A program made the position numbers and the translations under genes. Of a stretch of 64,000 bases of DNA, positions 7,992-16,983 are shown in pieces. This DNA comes from Rhizobium sp. L51/94. GTDB taxonomy: Bacteria > Pseudomonadota > Alphaproteobacteria > Rhizobiales > Rhizobiaceae. The number at the start of each line of letters is the position of its first letter. The first letter of the stretch is position 1. The notes below the pieces were generated by a model, which was given only the letters and a program-made list of their open reading frames with translations, did no database searches and was not told the DNA's origin. Where the stretch lies: positions 1,054,001 to 1,118,000 of the forward strand of contig NZ_CP072142.1 in NCBI RefSeq assembly GCF_019355555.1, given 5' to 3'.

Positions 7992-8840
7992 ATGAATTGG
8001 GACAATCTCCGCCACTTCCGAGCCTTGGCCGCCGCCGGTTCCCTGTCCGCCGCCGCGCGGATGCTTTCGGTCGAACATGCCACCGTTGCACGACGCGTTG
8101 CAACGTTGGAAGAGTTTCTTGGAATCCCGCTTGTTGACCGGCGAGGCCGCCGCTGGACTTTAACAGGGGAAGGCGAGCGGATAGCCGCTATTGCCAACAA
8201 AATGGAGGCCGAAGCACGAGCTGTCGAGAGAGCTGCCGATGGCGCTCGTTCCGAATTGTCCGGAACAGTCACAATCAGCGCGCCGCCCGCCCTTGCCGCG
8301 TATCTTCTCACAGCGCCGTTAGTAGAGTTGCAAAATCGTCATCCACGTTTGACAATCAGGCTTATTGGCGAGGCACGCACTGCTTCTCTTTATGGAGGAG
8401 AGGCAGACATTGCAATTCGGCTGACTCGGCCTGATTCAGGCGATCTGACAATTACAAAGTTGGGGAAGATGGACTTCCGGCTCTACGCCACCCCAAGCTA
8501 TCTGGCGGTCACGACTGAAGAAAACTGGCGCTTCATTGGTTATGACGAGCCATTTGCTCGTGCTCCCCAGCAGGCAGCAATCGAAGCGTTTGCAAAGGGG
8601 CGATCATTTTCATTTTACGCGAGCAACCTCGAACTGCAGCAGGCTGCAGCGCGGTCCGGTGGAGGCATTGCCGCATTACCAGACTTCATGGGAGAACATG
8701 ATGCAGCGTTGGCAACAGTCCCTTCCGGCGGGCTGCTGATCTCTCGCGACATATGGCTCGTGGTGCATTCAGATCTGAAGCGGGCAGCGCCGATCCAAGT
8801 CATTTCAAAACGATTGGTTGCAGTCTTTGCAGGATCATGA
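7992..8840 (+). CDS. LysR family transcriptional regulator
   Basis: A 282-residue LysR regulator with the winged helix-turn-helix at about residues 4-62 (MNWDNLRHFRALAAAGSLSA, then HATVARRVATLEEF). The effector domain starts with GTVTISAPPALAAYLL. It is divergent from the frameshifted quinone oxidoreductase, its probable target. Two LysR genes of this short AsnC-less subtype lie within 3 kb, each beside an oxidoreductase or permease unit. The effector is unknown. Confidence 0.92.
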   Translation: MNWDNLRHFRALAAAGSLSAAARMLSVEHATVARRVATLEEFLGIPLVDRRGRRWTLTGEGERIAAIANKMEAEARAVERAADGARSELSGTVTISAPPALAAYLLTAPLVELQNRHPRLTIRLIGEARTASLYGGEADIAIRLTRPDSGDLTITKLGKMDFRLYATPSYLAVTTEENWRFIGYDEPFARAPQQAAIEAFAKGRSFSFYASNLELQQAAARSGGGIAALPDFMGEHDAALATVPSGGLLISRDIWLVVHSDLKRAAPIQVISKRLVAVFAGS

Positions 8841-8982
8841 ACAAAATCAGTTGTCGCGGTAGTCCAAAGCGTTGCCGCTTTTCAATCGTGGGTCAGAAGT
8901 TCATATCCTTTCAAGGCGAGGGGCCACCTAGCCTGTCGCGGTGGCCCCATTCTCTGGTGAGTAGGCTGGCTATTGCCTCTTG

Positions 8983-10803
8983 TCAGCCGATCAGCCCTCC
9001 GCTCGCGATGCCCTTCGTCAGATCCAGTGCCTGGCGCTCGAAAAGCCCCCGGTAGATACCGCTCTCGCGCCGGATCAGGCTAGCATGGGTGCCTTCCTCG
9101 GCAATATGTCCGTGTTTGAAGACTAGCAGCCGATCAAGCGCCCGCACTGTCGACAGCCGGTGAGCGACGACGAGTGTTGTACGGCCCTCCATTAGCTTCT
9201 CCATTGCCTCCTGGATGAGCATCTCCGACTCTGAATCGAGACTAGAGGTCGCCTCGTCGAGGATCAGGATGGGCGCGTCAGCCAGGAATGCCCGGGCGAT
9301 GGCGATCCGTTGCCGTTCGCCACCGGAAAGTTTGATGCCACGTTCGCCGACTAGTGTCGAATAGCCCTTTGGCAACGCCTCTATGAAGTCATGGGCGCTG
9401 GCGAGCCGCGCGGCCGTTCTGATTTCTGCTTGCGTAGCGGTTGGTCTTGCGTAGGCGATATTCTCCGCCAGCGAGCGGTGAAACAGGATGGGTTCCTGCT
9501 GGACAATGGCGATCTGGCGGCGAAGAGAGGTCTGAGCCACCTTGGAAATATCCTGCCCGTCGATCAAGATTATCCCACCGTTGATATCATGCAGACGCTG
9601 GATCAGTTTGATGAAGGTTGTCTTTCCAGAGCCAGAATGGCCGACGAGGCCCACCCGTTCGCCAGGCTTGATGGTGACCGAGAAATCTTTGTAGAGCGGG
9701 GCGTGGTGGTTGCCATAGTGGAAGGTGACACGATCGAAGGTGATCAAGCCAGCTTCCACATGGAGCGCAGGTGCCCCGCGAACGTCTTCGACCCCCAAAG
9801 GCTGGGCATGGATGGTGACAAGCTCCTCCATGTCGTTGACCGAGCGCTGGAGGTTACGGATATGCATGCCGATTTCGCGCAGGTAGCCCTGTAGAATGAA
9901 AAACGCGGTCAGGACGAAGGTGATGTCGCCGGCATTGGCCTTGCCATTGGCCCAGAGCCAGAGGGCAAGGCCCAGCACGCACCCACGCAACAGGCTAAGC
10001 AGCGCATTCTGCGAGGTGCCGTTCAGGGTGCCCCGCGTCCAGGTCCGTCGTGTTCGATCTTGCCACTTGCGAGTGACGAGGGAGAGGCGCTCGTCTTCAC
10101 GGCTTTCGGCACCAAAGGCTTTAACCACCGCATTACACGTCACCGCGTCGGCGAGCGCGCCTCCAAGACGCGTATCCCAACTGTTGGCCATGCTGGCCAT
10201 CGGCGCGACATAGCGCAATGCCATCACCGCAGTGAACACAATAAAGAGGACTGAACCGGCGCCGACCAGCACTCCCATCATCGGCCAGTACCAAGTCATC
10301 AGGATCGTTGAGCCGATGAGCATCACCAGCGACGGGAATAGCGCTACGAAGACGGTGTCATTGAGGACGTCAAGCGCCCACATGCCGCGCGTCACCTTGC
10401 GCACGGTAGAGCCGGCGAAGCTGTTGGCATGCCATTCGCTCGAAAACCGCTGAATATGGGCGAAAGAGTCCGCGGCAATCTCAGACATCGACTTCAGGGT
10501 GAAGCCTATAATGGCAGTGAACGTCGCATGCCGTAGCATGACGGCGCCGATCGACAGTCCCATCAGCCAACAAAAGGCGTTGATGGCATTGCTCCATGTT
10601 GTGGCATCGCTCGCCTGCCCGGATACCACGGCATCGACCAGCCGACCGGAGAACAGAGGTGTCAGCACATCCGCAAGCGTCGAGAGCATGACAGTAAACA
10701 ACATGAAAAGCGCACGGCCCGGCTGATGCTTCCAATGAGCCCAGCAAAAACGGAAGACGCTGCGAAAAGCCCCGCTGCGGCGGGATTTGATACCAAAAGC
10801 CAT
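8983..10803 (-). CDS. ABC exporter, fused permease and ATPase (half-transporter)
   Basis: A 606-residue type-1 ABC exporter half-transporter. A six-helix membrane domain occupies about residues 15-330. The ATPase domain has Walker A GHSGSGKT near 385, signature LSGGERQ near 490, Walker B ILILDEATSSLD just after and the H-loop VAHRLSTV. It should work as a homodimer exporting lipids, peptides or drugs. No partner gene adjoins it. The ATG at 10803 has a poor ribosome site, and a stop lies in frame just upstream. A short ORF with a hairpin and T-run lies 144-190 bases upstream (separate entries), suggesting attenuation. Confidence 0.94.
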   Translation of the reverse strand: MAFGIKSRRSGAFRSVFRFCWAHWKHQPGRALFMLFTVMLSTLADVLTPLFSGRLVDAVVSGQASDATTWSNAINAFCWLMGLSIGAVMLRHATFTAIIGFTLKSMSEIAADSFAHIQRFSSEWHANSFAGSTVRKVTRGMWALDVLNDTVFVALFPSLVMLIGSTILMTWYWPMMGVLVGAGSVLFIVFTAVMALRYVAPMASMANSWDTRLGGALADAVTCNAVVKAFGAESREDERLSLVTRKWQDRTRRTWTRGTLNGTSQNALLSLLRGCVLGLALWLWANGKANAGDITFVLTAFFILQGYLREIGMHIRNLQRSVNDMEELVTIHAQPLGVEDVRGAPALHVEAGLITFDRVTFHYGNHHAPLYKDFSVTIKPGERVGLVGHSGSGKTTFIKLIQRLHDINGGIILIDGQDISKVAQTSLRRQIAIVQQEPILFHRSLAENIAYARPTATQAEIRTAARLASAHDFIEALPKGYSTLVGERGIKLSGGERQRIAIARAFLADAPILILDEATSSLDSESEMLIQEAMEKLMEGRTTLVVAHRLSTVRALDRLLVFKHGHIAEEGTHASLIRRESGIYRGLFERQALDLTKGIASGGLIG

Positions 10804-10929
10804 TGATATATCCGGCTCACGCCGGCTCCTTCACAGGGAAAAGGATGTCCGCGCAGAAACGCGCGAAACGGTTTTGTGAGGAATGATCGACGGGAGGGTG
10901 GCACCAGCCAATCAGGTTCTATCGCGTCG

Positions 10930-10970
10930 AAAAAACGCTGCAGGCTTCAGGCGAACTTCGCGTAAGCTGC
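10930..10970 (-). terminator. Intrinsic terminator/attenuator upstream of the ABC exporter
   Basis: On the minus strand, 10964-10970 pairs with 10940-10947 (7 bp, one bulge), enclosing a second small stem within the GCGAA/TTCGC palindrome at 10951-10961. Four bases later comes a run of six T (10930-10935). This has the shape of a factor-independent terminator. It overlaps the last codons of the 15-residue ORF at 10947-10994 and lies about 130 bases before the exporter start. Confidence 0.6.
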
Positions 10971-10994
10971 TCGGGAGTTGTGAAAATTAGCCAT
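10947..10994 (-). CDS. Putative 15-residue leader peptide of the ABC exporter
   Basis: ATG 10994 is preceded by GGGAG at good spacing and opens a 15-codon ORF, MANFHNSRAAYAKFA. Its last third forms the 5' arm of a terminator-like hairpin. It has no run of one amino acid, so it is not a classical biosynthetic leader. A short ORF plus terminator before an exporter resembles drug-sensing, ribosome-mediated attenuators. Expression and function are unproven. Confidence 0.5.
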   Translation of the reverse strand: MANFHNSRAAYAKFA

Positions 10995-11255
10995 CGAAAA
11001 CTCCCTAGAACCGTGTTGATGATTGCCAATCCTAGATCGATTGGGGACGCAGGCCAAGTCGAACTCGGCTAGATTTTTGGCTAATCTTTGAGATGCGGCA
11101 AAGTTGCAACAGATCGCGGGCGGCACCTGCTCTCGATGCATTCCGGATTTCCATGGCCGGCCGCGCTGTCAAGGCAGGCCCAAATCTAGCCTCGCTCTCA
11201 TCATGTTGGCGTCACAGACCAGCGCTATCAACCTCACAAAAAAGAGGGTGATCGC

Positions 11256-11435
11256 ATGTGCCACGATGATTTGACGATGTCGGAAGTTCTCCATGATCCG
11301 GTGATCCGGCTCATGCTTCGTGCTGATCACGTGCCGTTGGGTGAATTTGCGAAGATCATGGAAAACGCCGCGCGGGCTAGAAATCTCGCGTCTCAGGATA
11401 GACGCGAGCGGCTCCCGCTCGAGGCTCGGCAATGA
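11256..11435 (+). CDS. Small conserved-looking rhizobial protein of unknown function
   Basis: A 59-codon ORF with AGAGGG 8 bases before the ATG. It reads MCHDDLTMSEVLHDPVIRLM and continues LRADHVPLGEFAKIMENAARAR, a helical pattern like short hypothetical proteins common in rhizobia (SEVLxDPxIxxMLRADxV, from memory). A second small ORF follows 54 bases later on the same strand and may be co-transcribed. No function can be given. Confidence 0.6.
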   Translation: MCHDDLTMSEVLHDPVIRLMLRADHVPLGEFAKIMENAARARNLASQDRRERLPLEARQ

Positions 11436-11489
11436 GGGTATAATGGCACAACAGAGTCGTTCGAACTTTGAGGACTAGGAGTGGTCAAC

Positions 11490-11756
11490 ATGACGCCCGA
11501 CCGTTTCAGAGAATGCCTGAACCTCATCCGCTGGACATCGATTGATTTGGTAAACTCGCTGCATTGCGACCTTGCCTGGATCGAGGCGCTGGAGTCGGGA
11601 GAAGTCGCCATTCCGGGTGATATCGCAACATGGATTGAGACGTTGGCGCAATGCCACAGCGAGAATCAGCCGCCGACAACCCACCGAGCAGTATCGTTGA
11701 CGCTTCTAAACTCTCCGGCGTTAAAAGGCGTTGGTCATCGAAGTCAGAACGCTTGA
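11490..11756 (+). CDS. Small hypothetical protein with helix-turn-helix-like region
   Basis: An 88-codon ORF with AGGAG 8 bases before ATG 11490; the reading can be extended in frame to GTG 11481. Residues about 1-55 (TPDRFRECLNLIRW, then DLAWIEALESGEVAIPGDIATWIETLA) match the pattern of small XRE-like proteins common in rhizobia, in which a short helix-turn-helix is followed by a W..LA helix. The tail after residue 60 looks unconserved, so the end may have been changed by mutation. Function unknown. Confidence 0.6.
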   Translation: MTPDRFRECLNLIRWTSIDLVNSLHCDLAWIEALESGEVAIPGDIATWIETLAQCHSENQPPTTHRAVSLTLLNSPALKGVGHRSQNA

Positions 11757-11884
11757 ACCGTCGTCCTAAAGGACGCAGCAGTCGGTGCCCGAAGGTCTTA
11801 CTACAGAGGGACAGGCTGTCGTTGCCTGGCGGAGTTGGCGAGAATACGTATTCCATCAGGACCGCCGCCTCGCACCCAGCTAAC

Positions 11885-12508
11885 TCATTTCTTTGGGACA
11901 GACTTCGGCTTCGGTTGATACAAGCGCCGTTTCACGTTGGAGCGCAACGCATTGCGCAGATCCTTGTCGGCAGTCGAAAGGTCAAACCATACCGGATCGA
12001 AGTAGCCACCGCACCAACGGATGGTTTCATCATACTCCGGGTCTTCCCGGTCGGCGATGATCTCCAGGAACCGCTCATATCCCGACACGCCGCCGACATC
12101 CTCCGGTGGTCGCGCCCTTGCGCCTGCGACACAGCTCCCGTGCTTCGGCGTAGCAGTGAGCGTCAAGAACTCTTCAACCACGACGGTGTGCTGCCAGTCG
12201 TCCCCGAAATCATAATGGTAGCTGAACACGGAACCTTGCTCGAAGTCCAGCAAACGGACCTCTCTCTGATCGAAGACCCGAGGATCGTCGTCGGTGGCAT
12301 CCTCCGTCAGGGTCTCGACTTCCCCATACCGCAGACCACCGATCCGGAACTCATAGAGATGATAGTTCCACCAGTTGAATGCAGCCTGAATTCCAAGATG
12401 CAGATGCTCTAGGGTCCATTGGACCGGCAGGACCAGCCGGCGCCAGACGTCTGGTTCGATCTCATCGATAGAAACTCTGATCTGGACAGCATTTGCGGCT
12501 TTGAACAT
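11885..12508 (-). CDS. Plasmid pRiA4b ORF-3 family protein
   Basis: The sequence matches the family named after ORF-3 of Agrobacterium plasmid pRiA4b: VQIRVSIDEIEPDVWRRLVL near the N-terminus, then WTLEHLHLGIQAAFNWWNYHLYEF, YDFGDDWQHTVVVEEF and CVAGARARPPEDVGG. From ATG 12508 it is 207 residues. An in-frame ATG at 12562 gives 225, and neither has a clear ribosome site. The family is widespread on rhizobial accessory replicons and has no established biochemical role. It stands alone between small ORFs and a broken exonuclease gene. Confidence 0.88.
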   Translation of the reverse strand: MFKAANAVQIRVSIDEIEPDVWRRLVLPVQWTLEHLHLGIQAAFNWWNYHLYEFRIGGLRYGEVETLTEDATDDDPRVFDQREVRLLDFEQGSVFSYHYDFGDDWQHTVVVEEFLTLTATPKHGSCVAGARARPPEDVGGVSGYERFLEIIADREDPEYDETIRWCGGYFDPVWFDLSTADKDLRNALRSNVKRRLYQPKPKSVPKK

Positions 12509-12899
12509 TCCCCGAATGAACAAGATAGACGAAAGATCGTCAAGTCGGTCGGGGTGCGGCATGCCGGGAGGTTTTGCGGCGGCATGTGTTCGTCTTACAT
12601 CAAGGGTAGTTGATAGGTCCGTATGCGTGCCTCTTTCATGAAAACCAGCCAGAACTGCCTTCCCGACAAGCCACCGGCCTCCATCCGGCGATGGGCGTCC
12701 GATGTAGCCGTGAGCGGATATACCGCTCTAGTGACCGGCTTAATCTCGTGGACAACCCTCGGCAGCGTTGGCGCCGCAATGAATCTGTAAATCGGGCGGG
12801 TTCATGGGGAATGCTATAGGGAGGCTTGTCCTATATCCGAAAGTGCAGTTATCTTTCTCGTAATGAGAAGCACTCGTCAACGCAGAGAAACGGTGACGT
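12509..12899. other. Intergenic stretch without recognisable gene
   Basis: About 390 bases between the pRiA4b ORF-3 family gene and the exonuclease fragment. Short open frames occur on both strands, but none has a ribosome site or a family resemblance. Confidence 0.5.
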
Positions 12900-13205
12900 A
12901 TGAAAACGGCAATCATATTTGACTGCGAGTTTCTTTGCTTGGAAGGATCGCAACGTCGGTTTTGGTGTGCAGCCCACGATCCGGATCCCGTGATCGCGCA
13001 GATCGGGGCGGTCAGGCTAGGGCTTGAAGGTGAATTTCCGATTATGGGGACATACAAGGCATATGTCCAGCCGATCGACAGGTTTGGCAACAGGTATGCA
13101 ATCGATCCGTTCTTCATTAAACTGACCGGCCTCCACAAACCCGCCAGATTTTTCCGATCTTCCGCATTCGGCGTTCGTCCATTTGGCAGAGAAGATAACG
13201 CATGA
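12900..13205 (+). pseudogene. 3'-5' exonuclease (DEDD type), truncated
   Basis: The first roughly 78 codons read as the start of an RNase T/DnaQ-like exonuclease. They include the DxE metal site in IIFDCEFL and the following VIAQIGAVRL strand, ending at FFIKLTGL, where intact proteins continue with the second motif. From about 13135 the sequence is instead a soxR-like fragment on the opposite strand, so the last 24 residues of the open frame are foreign. The break removes the Exo II and III motifs, so the product should be inactive. Confidence 0.65.
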
Positions 13206-13318
13206 CGAATTTCGGCCAGCGGGATGCCGGCCTGCTGGGCGATTTTGATGATAGCATTAAGGCGTAAAACCTCTCGCGGGTAACGCCTTTGATTGCCGGG
13301 GTTGCGCGAAGGCCGATA
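13130..13318 (-). pseudogene. SoxR/MerR-family regulator remnant
   Basis: On the minus strand one frame reads NPGNQRRYPREVLR, then AQQAGIPLAEIRHAL, then LPNGRTPNAEDRKNLAGLWR. These follow the middle of SoxR (recognition wing, dimer helix start and the GRTP segment). The N-terminal helix-turn-helix and the C-terminal Fe-S cysteine region are missing. It abuts the truncated exonuclease in the opposite orientation, marking a rearrangement junction. Confidence 0.6.
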
Positions 13319-13425
13319 CTAATGTCGCATTGAACAGGTAGGTGTCCTGGGCGTGACGCTATAAAGCCATCATTCTTTTTTTAACTGGCATTGCGAACTT
13401 GTCTTCAACGTCATACGAGGCTTCC

Positions 13426-14730
13426 ATGCCAGGACAGCACTACGCCGCCACGCTTCAGCGCCAGATTTCTAATCTCGATGGGTTGATGGATTGGGAGAGA
13501 GCAGATCGCAGTGGCGGAATGGACGTCGCCGTAAACCCGCTTTCAGACCTGTTGGACCTTCTTGGTCAGCCGCAAAAGCGTTTTCGCACGGTCCATATCG
13601 CTGGAACAAAGGGAAAAGGTTCTGTTGGGGCACTGATCGAAGCTGGTCTAAGTCGCGCGGGCCTTCGCGTCGGTCGCTTCTCCTCACCTCACGTCGAGCG
13701 GTACACCGAGCGATTTACTTTGGCCTGCACGCCGTTCGACGACTCTCTTTTAGGAGAGATGATTGGTCGGGCACTAGAAGCGCGGCTGCTGGCTCAGCAA
13801 AAGGGGCGGGTCGGTGGGGAGGTGACTCGGTTTGATATCGAGGTGCTCGCATCAATTCTAGGCTTTGCGACTTTGGAGCTTGAATGGGTCGTTTTGGAGT
13901 GCGGCTTGGGTGGTAAAAACGACTCTACCAATGCGATTGATGGGGAAATTGCAGTACTCACAAATGTTGATCTAGAACACACCGCAGTGTTGGGAAATAC
14001 CAAAACAGCAATCGCAACGAACAAAGCGGGGATTATCAAGAGAGGATCGACCTTCGTCACCGGCGTTCCACGCATGAGTGCCGAGGGACAGGCCGTTCAC
14101 GAAATCGCTGCCTCAATGCAGGCGCGTGAAGTCTTCGTCGATCTGTCAACGGGGCAGACGATTGCCCATCGCAATCTTGCTCTGGCGGAAGCGGTGCTCC
14201 ATCAAATAGGAGAGCGTGGTGTCAGGGCACGCGCTGATGACCTTCCGAATGATCCGGTCGGAGGATGGGTGATTGATGCGCAGGCACGCGAGGCATCGGT
14301 ACTACCTGGAAGGATGGAAATATTCACAATCCGAAAACCCTTTCCCCTCCCGGTGGTGTTGGATGGCGCGCATGTGCCCTTCAACCTCGAACAGGTCTTA
14401 TCCGATCTCAATGCAATGCCCATTCTGTCGGGGCCATGTACAGTCGTAGCGGGATTTGCGTCCGACAAGGCAGCCAGCGACCTCATTGCCCTACTGGCAC
14501 AGCGCGCGGAGCGGATCATATTTACGAAAGCCAAGAATGGCCCTCCTGCTTTCGATCCAAAGGCATTGACGCTGATTGCGAAGGACTATGGCGTAGTGTG
14601 CAGCGCTGTCGATAATGCGCCCGACGCACTTGCTGAAGCGATCCAAACCTCACATGGATGGATCCTTGTGACAGGCTCTCTTCATTTGGTCGGCGAGTTG
14701 CGTGCTGAGGTGCGCGAGCTCACTGAATGA
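13426..14730 (+). CDS. folC: Folylpolyglutamate/dihydrofolate synthase-like Mur ligase
   Basis: A 434-residue Mur-ligase-fold protein. P-loop AGTKGKGS is at about residues 59-66, followed by FSSPHVERYTERF, VVLECGLGGKNDSTNAI, LTNVDLEHTAVLG and VVLDGAHVPFNL. These match FolC, which adds glutamate to folate. ATG 13426 is used since GAGG precedes it; an upstream TTG is possible. The GGKNDSTNAI loop departs from the usual GGRLDATN, and the gene stands alone rather than in the usual accD-folC setting. It may therefore be a paralogue acting on another substrate. Confidence 0.85.
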   Translation: MPGQHYAATLQRQISNLDGLMDWERADRSGGMDVAVNPLSDLLDLLGQPQKRFRTVHIAGTKGKGSVGALIEAGLSRAGLRVGRFSSPHVERYTERFTLACTPFDDSLLGEMIGRALEARLLAQQKGRVGGEVTRFDIEVLASILGFATLELEWVVLECGLGGKNDSTNAIDGEIAVLTNVDLEHTAVLGNTKTAIATNKAGIIKRGSTFVTGVPRMSAEGQAVHEIAASMQAREVFVDLSTGQTIAHRNLALAEAVLHQIGERGVRARADDLPNDPVGGWVIDAQAREASVLPGRMEIFTIRKPFPLPVVLDGAHVPFNLEQVLSDLNAMPILSGPCTVVAGFASDKAASDLIALLAQRAERIIFTKAKNGPPAFDPKALTLIAKDYGVVCSAVDNAPDALAEAIQTSHGWILVTGSLHLVGELRAEVRELTE

Positions 14731-14830
14731 CGCAGCCCAGCGCCCCCAGTAAAAGATATGATATGGATTTACCCGCTGCGGGTGCCGACCAGACACCGCT
14801 GTTATCAAATGTTCCAGCAGGAGCGTATCC

Positions 14831-15798
14831 TCAAGGCTCATAGGTTTTCTTCATTTCCAGCAAGCTTCCGTAAAAGGCAGATGTGAATTCCTCAAGAGTC
14901 ATAATGTGACCGCGGGTAACGCGGGCGGCTTCGCGCCAAGTGACAATGGCATCTGCCCGCTCTTCTTCGGTGAGGGTCAGATGTATCCGCATCATCCCAG
15001 GAGGAGGAGAATACCGTTCCGCACTATGCCAAGTTTGGGTCATTTCCTGTATTGAGTCGCGGATGCGTGCGAGCGAATATGCCATCTGGCCGTCAAAGAG
15101 ATCGCGGGCCTCCTCGAATCCAGCGCGTCTGAAAAAGTCTCGATCCTTACCCCCAGGTCCAGATAATCTCGCGTACCAGCATCGAATTGGTTGATTGCAC
15201 TCTCGTCACTTCCGAAAATGTGTTTCAACTGAGCAATGTTCTCATCGACATAATTCTCAAAGTCATCCAATTGAGGGTTAACTGCGCGATCGGCACGAAG
15301 ACGATCAGCACGGATAGCAAGGCTTACAAGCTCACGGTGTCGTCGCTCCTGTCGGACGACAGTCCGTTCCATTGTGTAAACCGTCCAGCTCGCGGCGGCG
15401 ACGGCAGCCAAGCCAGTAAGAAGTGTTTGGAAGTCGAAGATGGTATTGCGCCAGGGGTCGCCGCCGATCACCTCATTTGTGACGCGTGGCTGACCAAATA
15501 GGATAGGAGGTATCAGCGCACTGCCAGCAACGACAGCGAGAAGCCAGAACCATCTCCACCTACGACTTTTCATGCCCCAGCCCTTGCGCACAACACACTC
15601 GAGATAGAATTGCATGGGCCGTAAATTATCGAAAGGCCGCATTCGGAAAATCGCGACCAGCGACCACTCGTGCACTGGTGGCCGCATGTTTACTGTCGAT
15701 GCTTTAATTGCAGCTTGAAATTCACGACTGCTTTTCTCCGCGTCATATCCTTTAGATCGGTAGAAGTTCCATAAATCACCCTTACGCGCCAACTTCAT
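14831..15798 (-). pseudogene. Membrane protein of unknown function, frameshifted
   Basis: Two frames join into one protein. The N-terminal part has two membrane segments (WFWLLAVVAGSALIPPILFG and an Ala-rich one after FDFQTLLTG), then a charged coiled region ending ..INQFDA. The C-terminal part continues in another frame as WYARLSGPGGKDRDFFRRAG and runs to LLEMKKTYEP. One missing base near 15177-15180 explains the break. Starts at 15798 or 15573 are possible; 15573 has the better ribosome site (AAGGGCTGG). The shape recalls two-helix DUF4760-like proteins, but the family is not recognised with confidence. Confidence 0.55.
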
Positions 15799-15841
15799 GA
15801 TATTGCTTGGAAAACGTCTCACAGCGTGAGTGGTCAAGGGT

Positions 15842-16864
15842 TCAGATCGCATCAAGACCACCTATAGACATCGCCAGTCCCTTGTCGTCGAACCGGTGGA
15901 CGCGGCTGCGGTCCGGGGTCATGTAGACGGTCTCGCCGGCCTTGACCGGGAATTCGCCGGTGCCGCGCGCGGTGATGTGGCCGATGCCCTCGACATCCAC
16001 ATGCAGGAAGGTGTCGGAGCCGAGATGCTCGGCGACGATGACCTTGCCCTGCCACACGCCGCTCTCCGTCGACAGCAGAATATGCTCCGGCCGGACGCCG
16101 ACCGTCGGCGCACCGTAGGGCTCGGCATAGACGCCGGTGACGAAATTCATCTTCGGCGAGCCGATGAAGCCGGAAACGAAAAGGTTGGCCGGGTTCTTGT
16201 AGAGCTCCATCGGCGAGCCGACCTGCTCGATGTTGCCGCGGTTGAGCACGACGATCTTGTCGGCCATGGTCATGGCTTCGACCTGGTCGTGGGTGACGTA
16301 GACCATGGTCGTCTTCAGCTGCTGATGCAACTCGCTGATCTCGAGGCGCATGTTGACGCGCAGCGCCGCATCGAGGTTCGACAGGGGTTCGTCGAACAGG
16401 AAGGCCGACGGCTGGCGGACGATGGCGCGGCCGATGGCGACGCGTTGGCGCTGGCCGCCGGACAGCATGCGCGGTTTGCGGTCGAGATAATCGGTAAGGT
16501 TCAGCACGCGGGCTGCTTCCGCCACCTTGCGGTCGATCTCGTCCTTGGCCATTCCGCCCATCTTCAGCGGGAAGGCGATGTTGCTGCGCACGCTCATATG
16601 CGGATAGAGCGCATAGGACTGGAACACCATGGCAAGACCGCGCTCGGAAGGGCCGAGGCTCGTGCCGTCCTTGCCGTCGATGATGATCTTGCCGCCGGAG
16701 ACATCTTCGAGACCGGCGATCAGGCGGAGCAGCGTCGACTTGCCGCAACCGGACGGGCCGACGAAAACGACGAATTCGCCGTCCTTGATTTCAAGGTCGA
16801 TGGAAGGAATGACTTGGGCTTCGCCAAAGACCTTCGAAACCTTCTGAAGGGTAATGCTGCCCAT
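15842..16864 (-). CDS. Sugar ABC transporter ATPase, UgpC/MalK type
   Basis: A 340-residue MalK-class ATPase. Walker A GPSGCGKST is near residues 36-44, with signature LSGGQRQRVAIGRAIVR, Walker B FLFDEPLSNLDAALR and the H-loop YVTHDQVEAMTMAD. A C-terminal TOBE domain carries VGVRPEHILL. It energises the two permeases at 18089-19908, and its position as last gene of the operon is usual in rhizobia. GGGAG precedes the ATG. The encoded transporter imports a sugar, polyol or related solute. Confidence 0.95.
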   Translation of the reverse strand: MGSITLQKVSKVFGEAQVIPSIDLEIKDGEFVVFVGPSGCGKSTLLRLIAGLEDVSGGKIIIDGKDGTSLGPSERGLAMVFQSYALYPHMSVRSNIAFPLKMGGMAKDEIDRKVAEAARVLNLTDYLDRKPRMLSGGQRQRVAIGRAIVRQPSAFLFDEPLSNLDAALRVNMRLEISELHQQLKTTMVYVTHDQVEAMTMADKIVVLNRGNIEQVGSPMELYKNPANLFVSGFIGSPKMNFVTGVYAEPYGAPTVGVRPEHILLSTESGVWQGKVIVAEHLGSDTFLHVDVEGIGHITARGTGEFPVKAGETVYMTPDRSRVHRFDDKGLAMSIGGLDAI

Positions 16865-16983
16865 GGTTCTCTCCCAGATATCTTATTTGAGCGCGCGGCG
16901 CTGAACGCATCAATCAAAATGTTCGGAAACATACGGCGCCGATAACCAATCCCGGTGTTTCAGTCAGCAACCAGCCCGCGGCG

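Noticed and set aside
10662..10904. GTG-started minus-strand ORF with AAGGAG overlapping the ABC exporter start
   Set aside because: Frame is out of phase with the exporter and encodes no recognisable protein; the site may still affect the exporter's translation.
15830..16945. Long plus-strand ORF (371 codons) opposite the UgpC/MalK-type ATPase gene
   Set aside because: It is antisense to a clear ABC ATPase and results from high-G+C codon bias; no motif or ribosome site.
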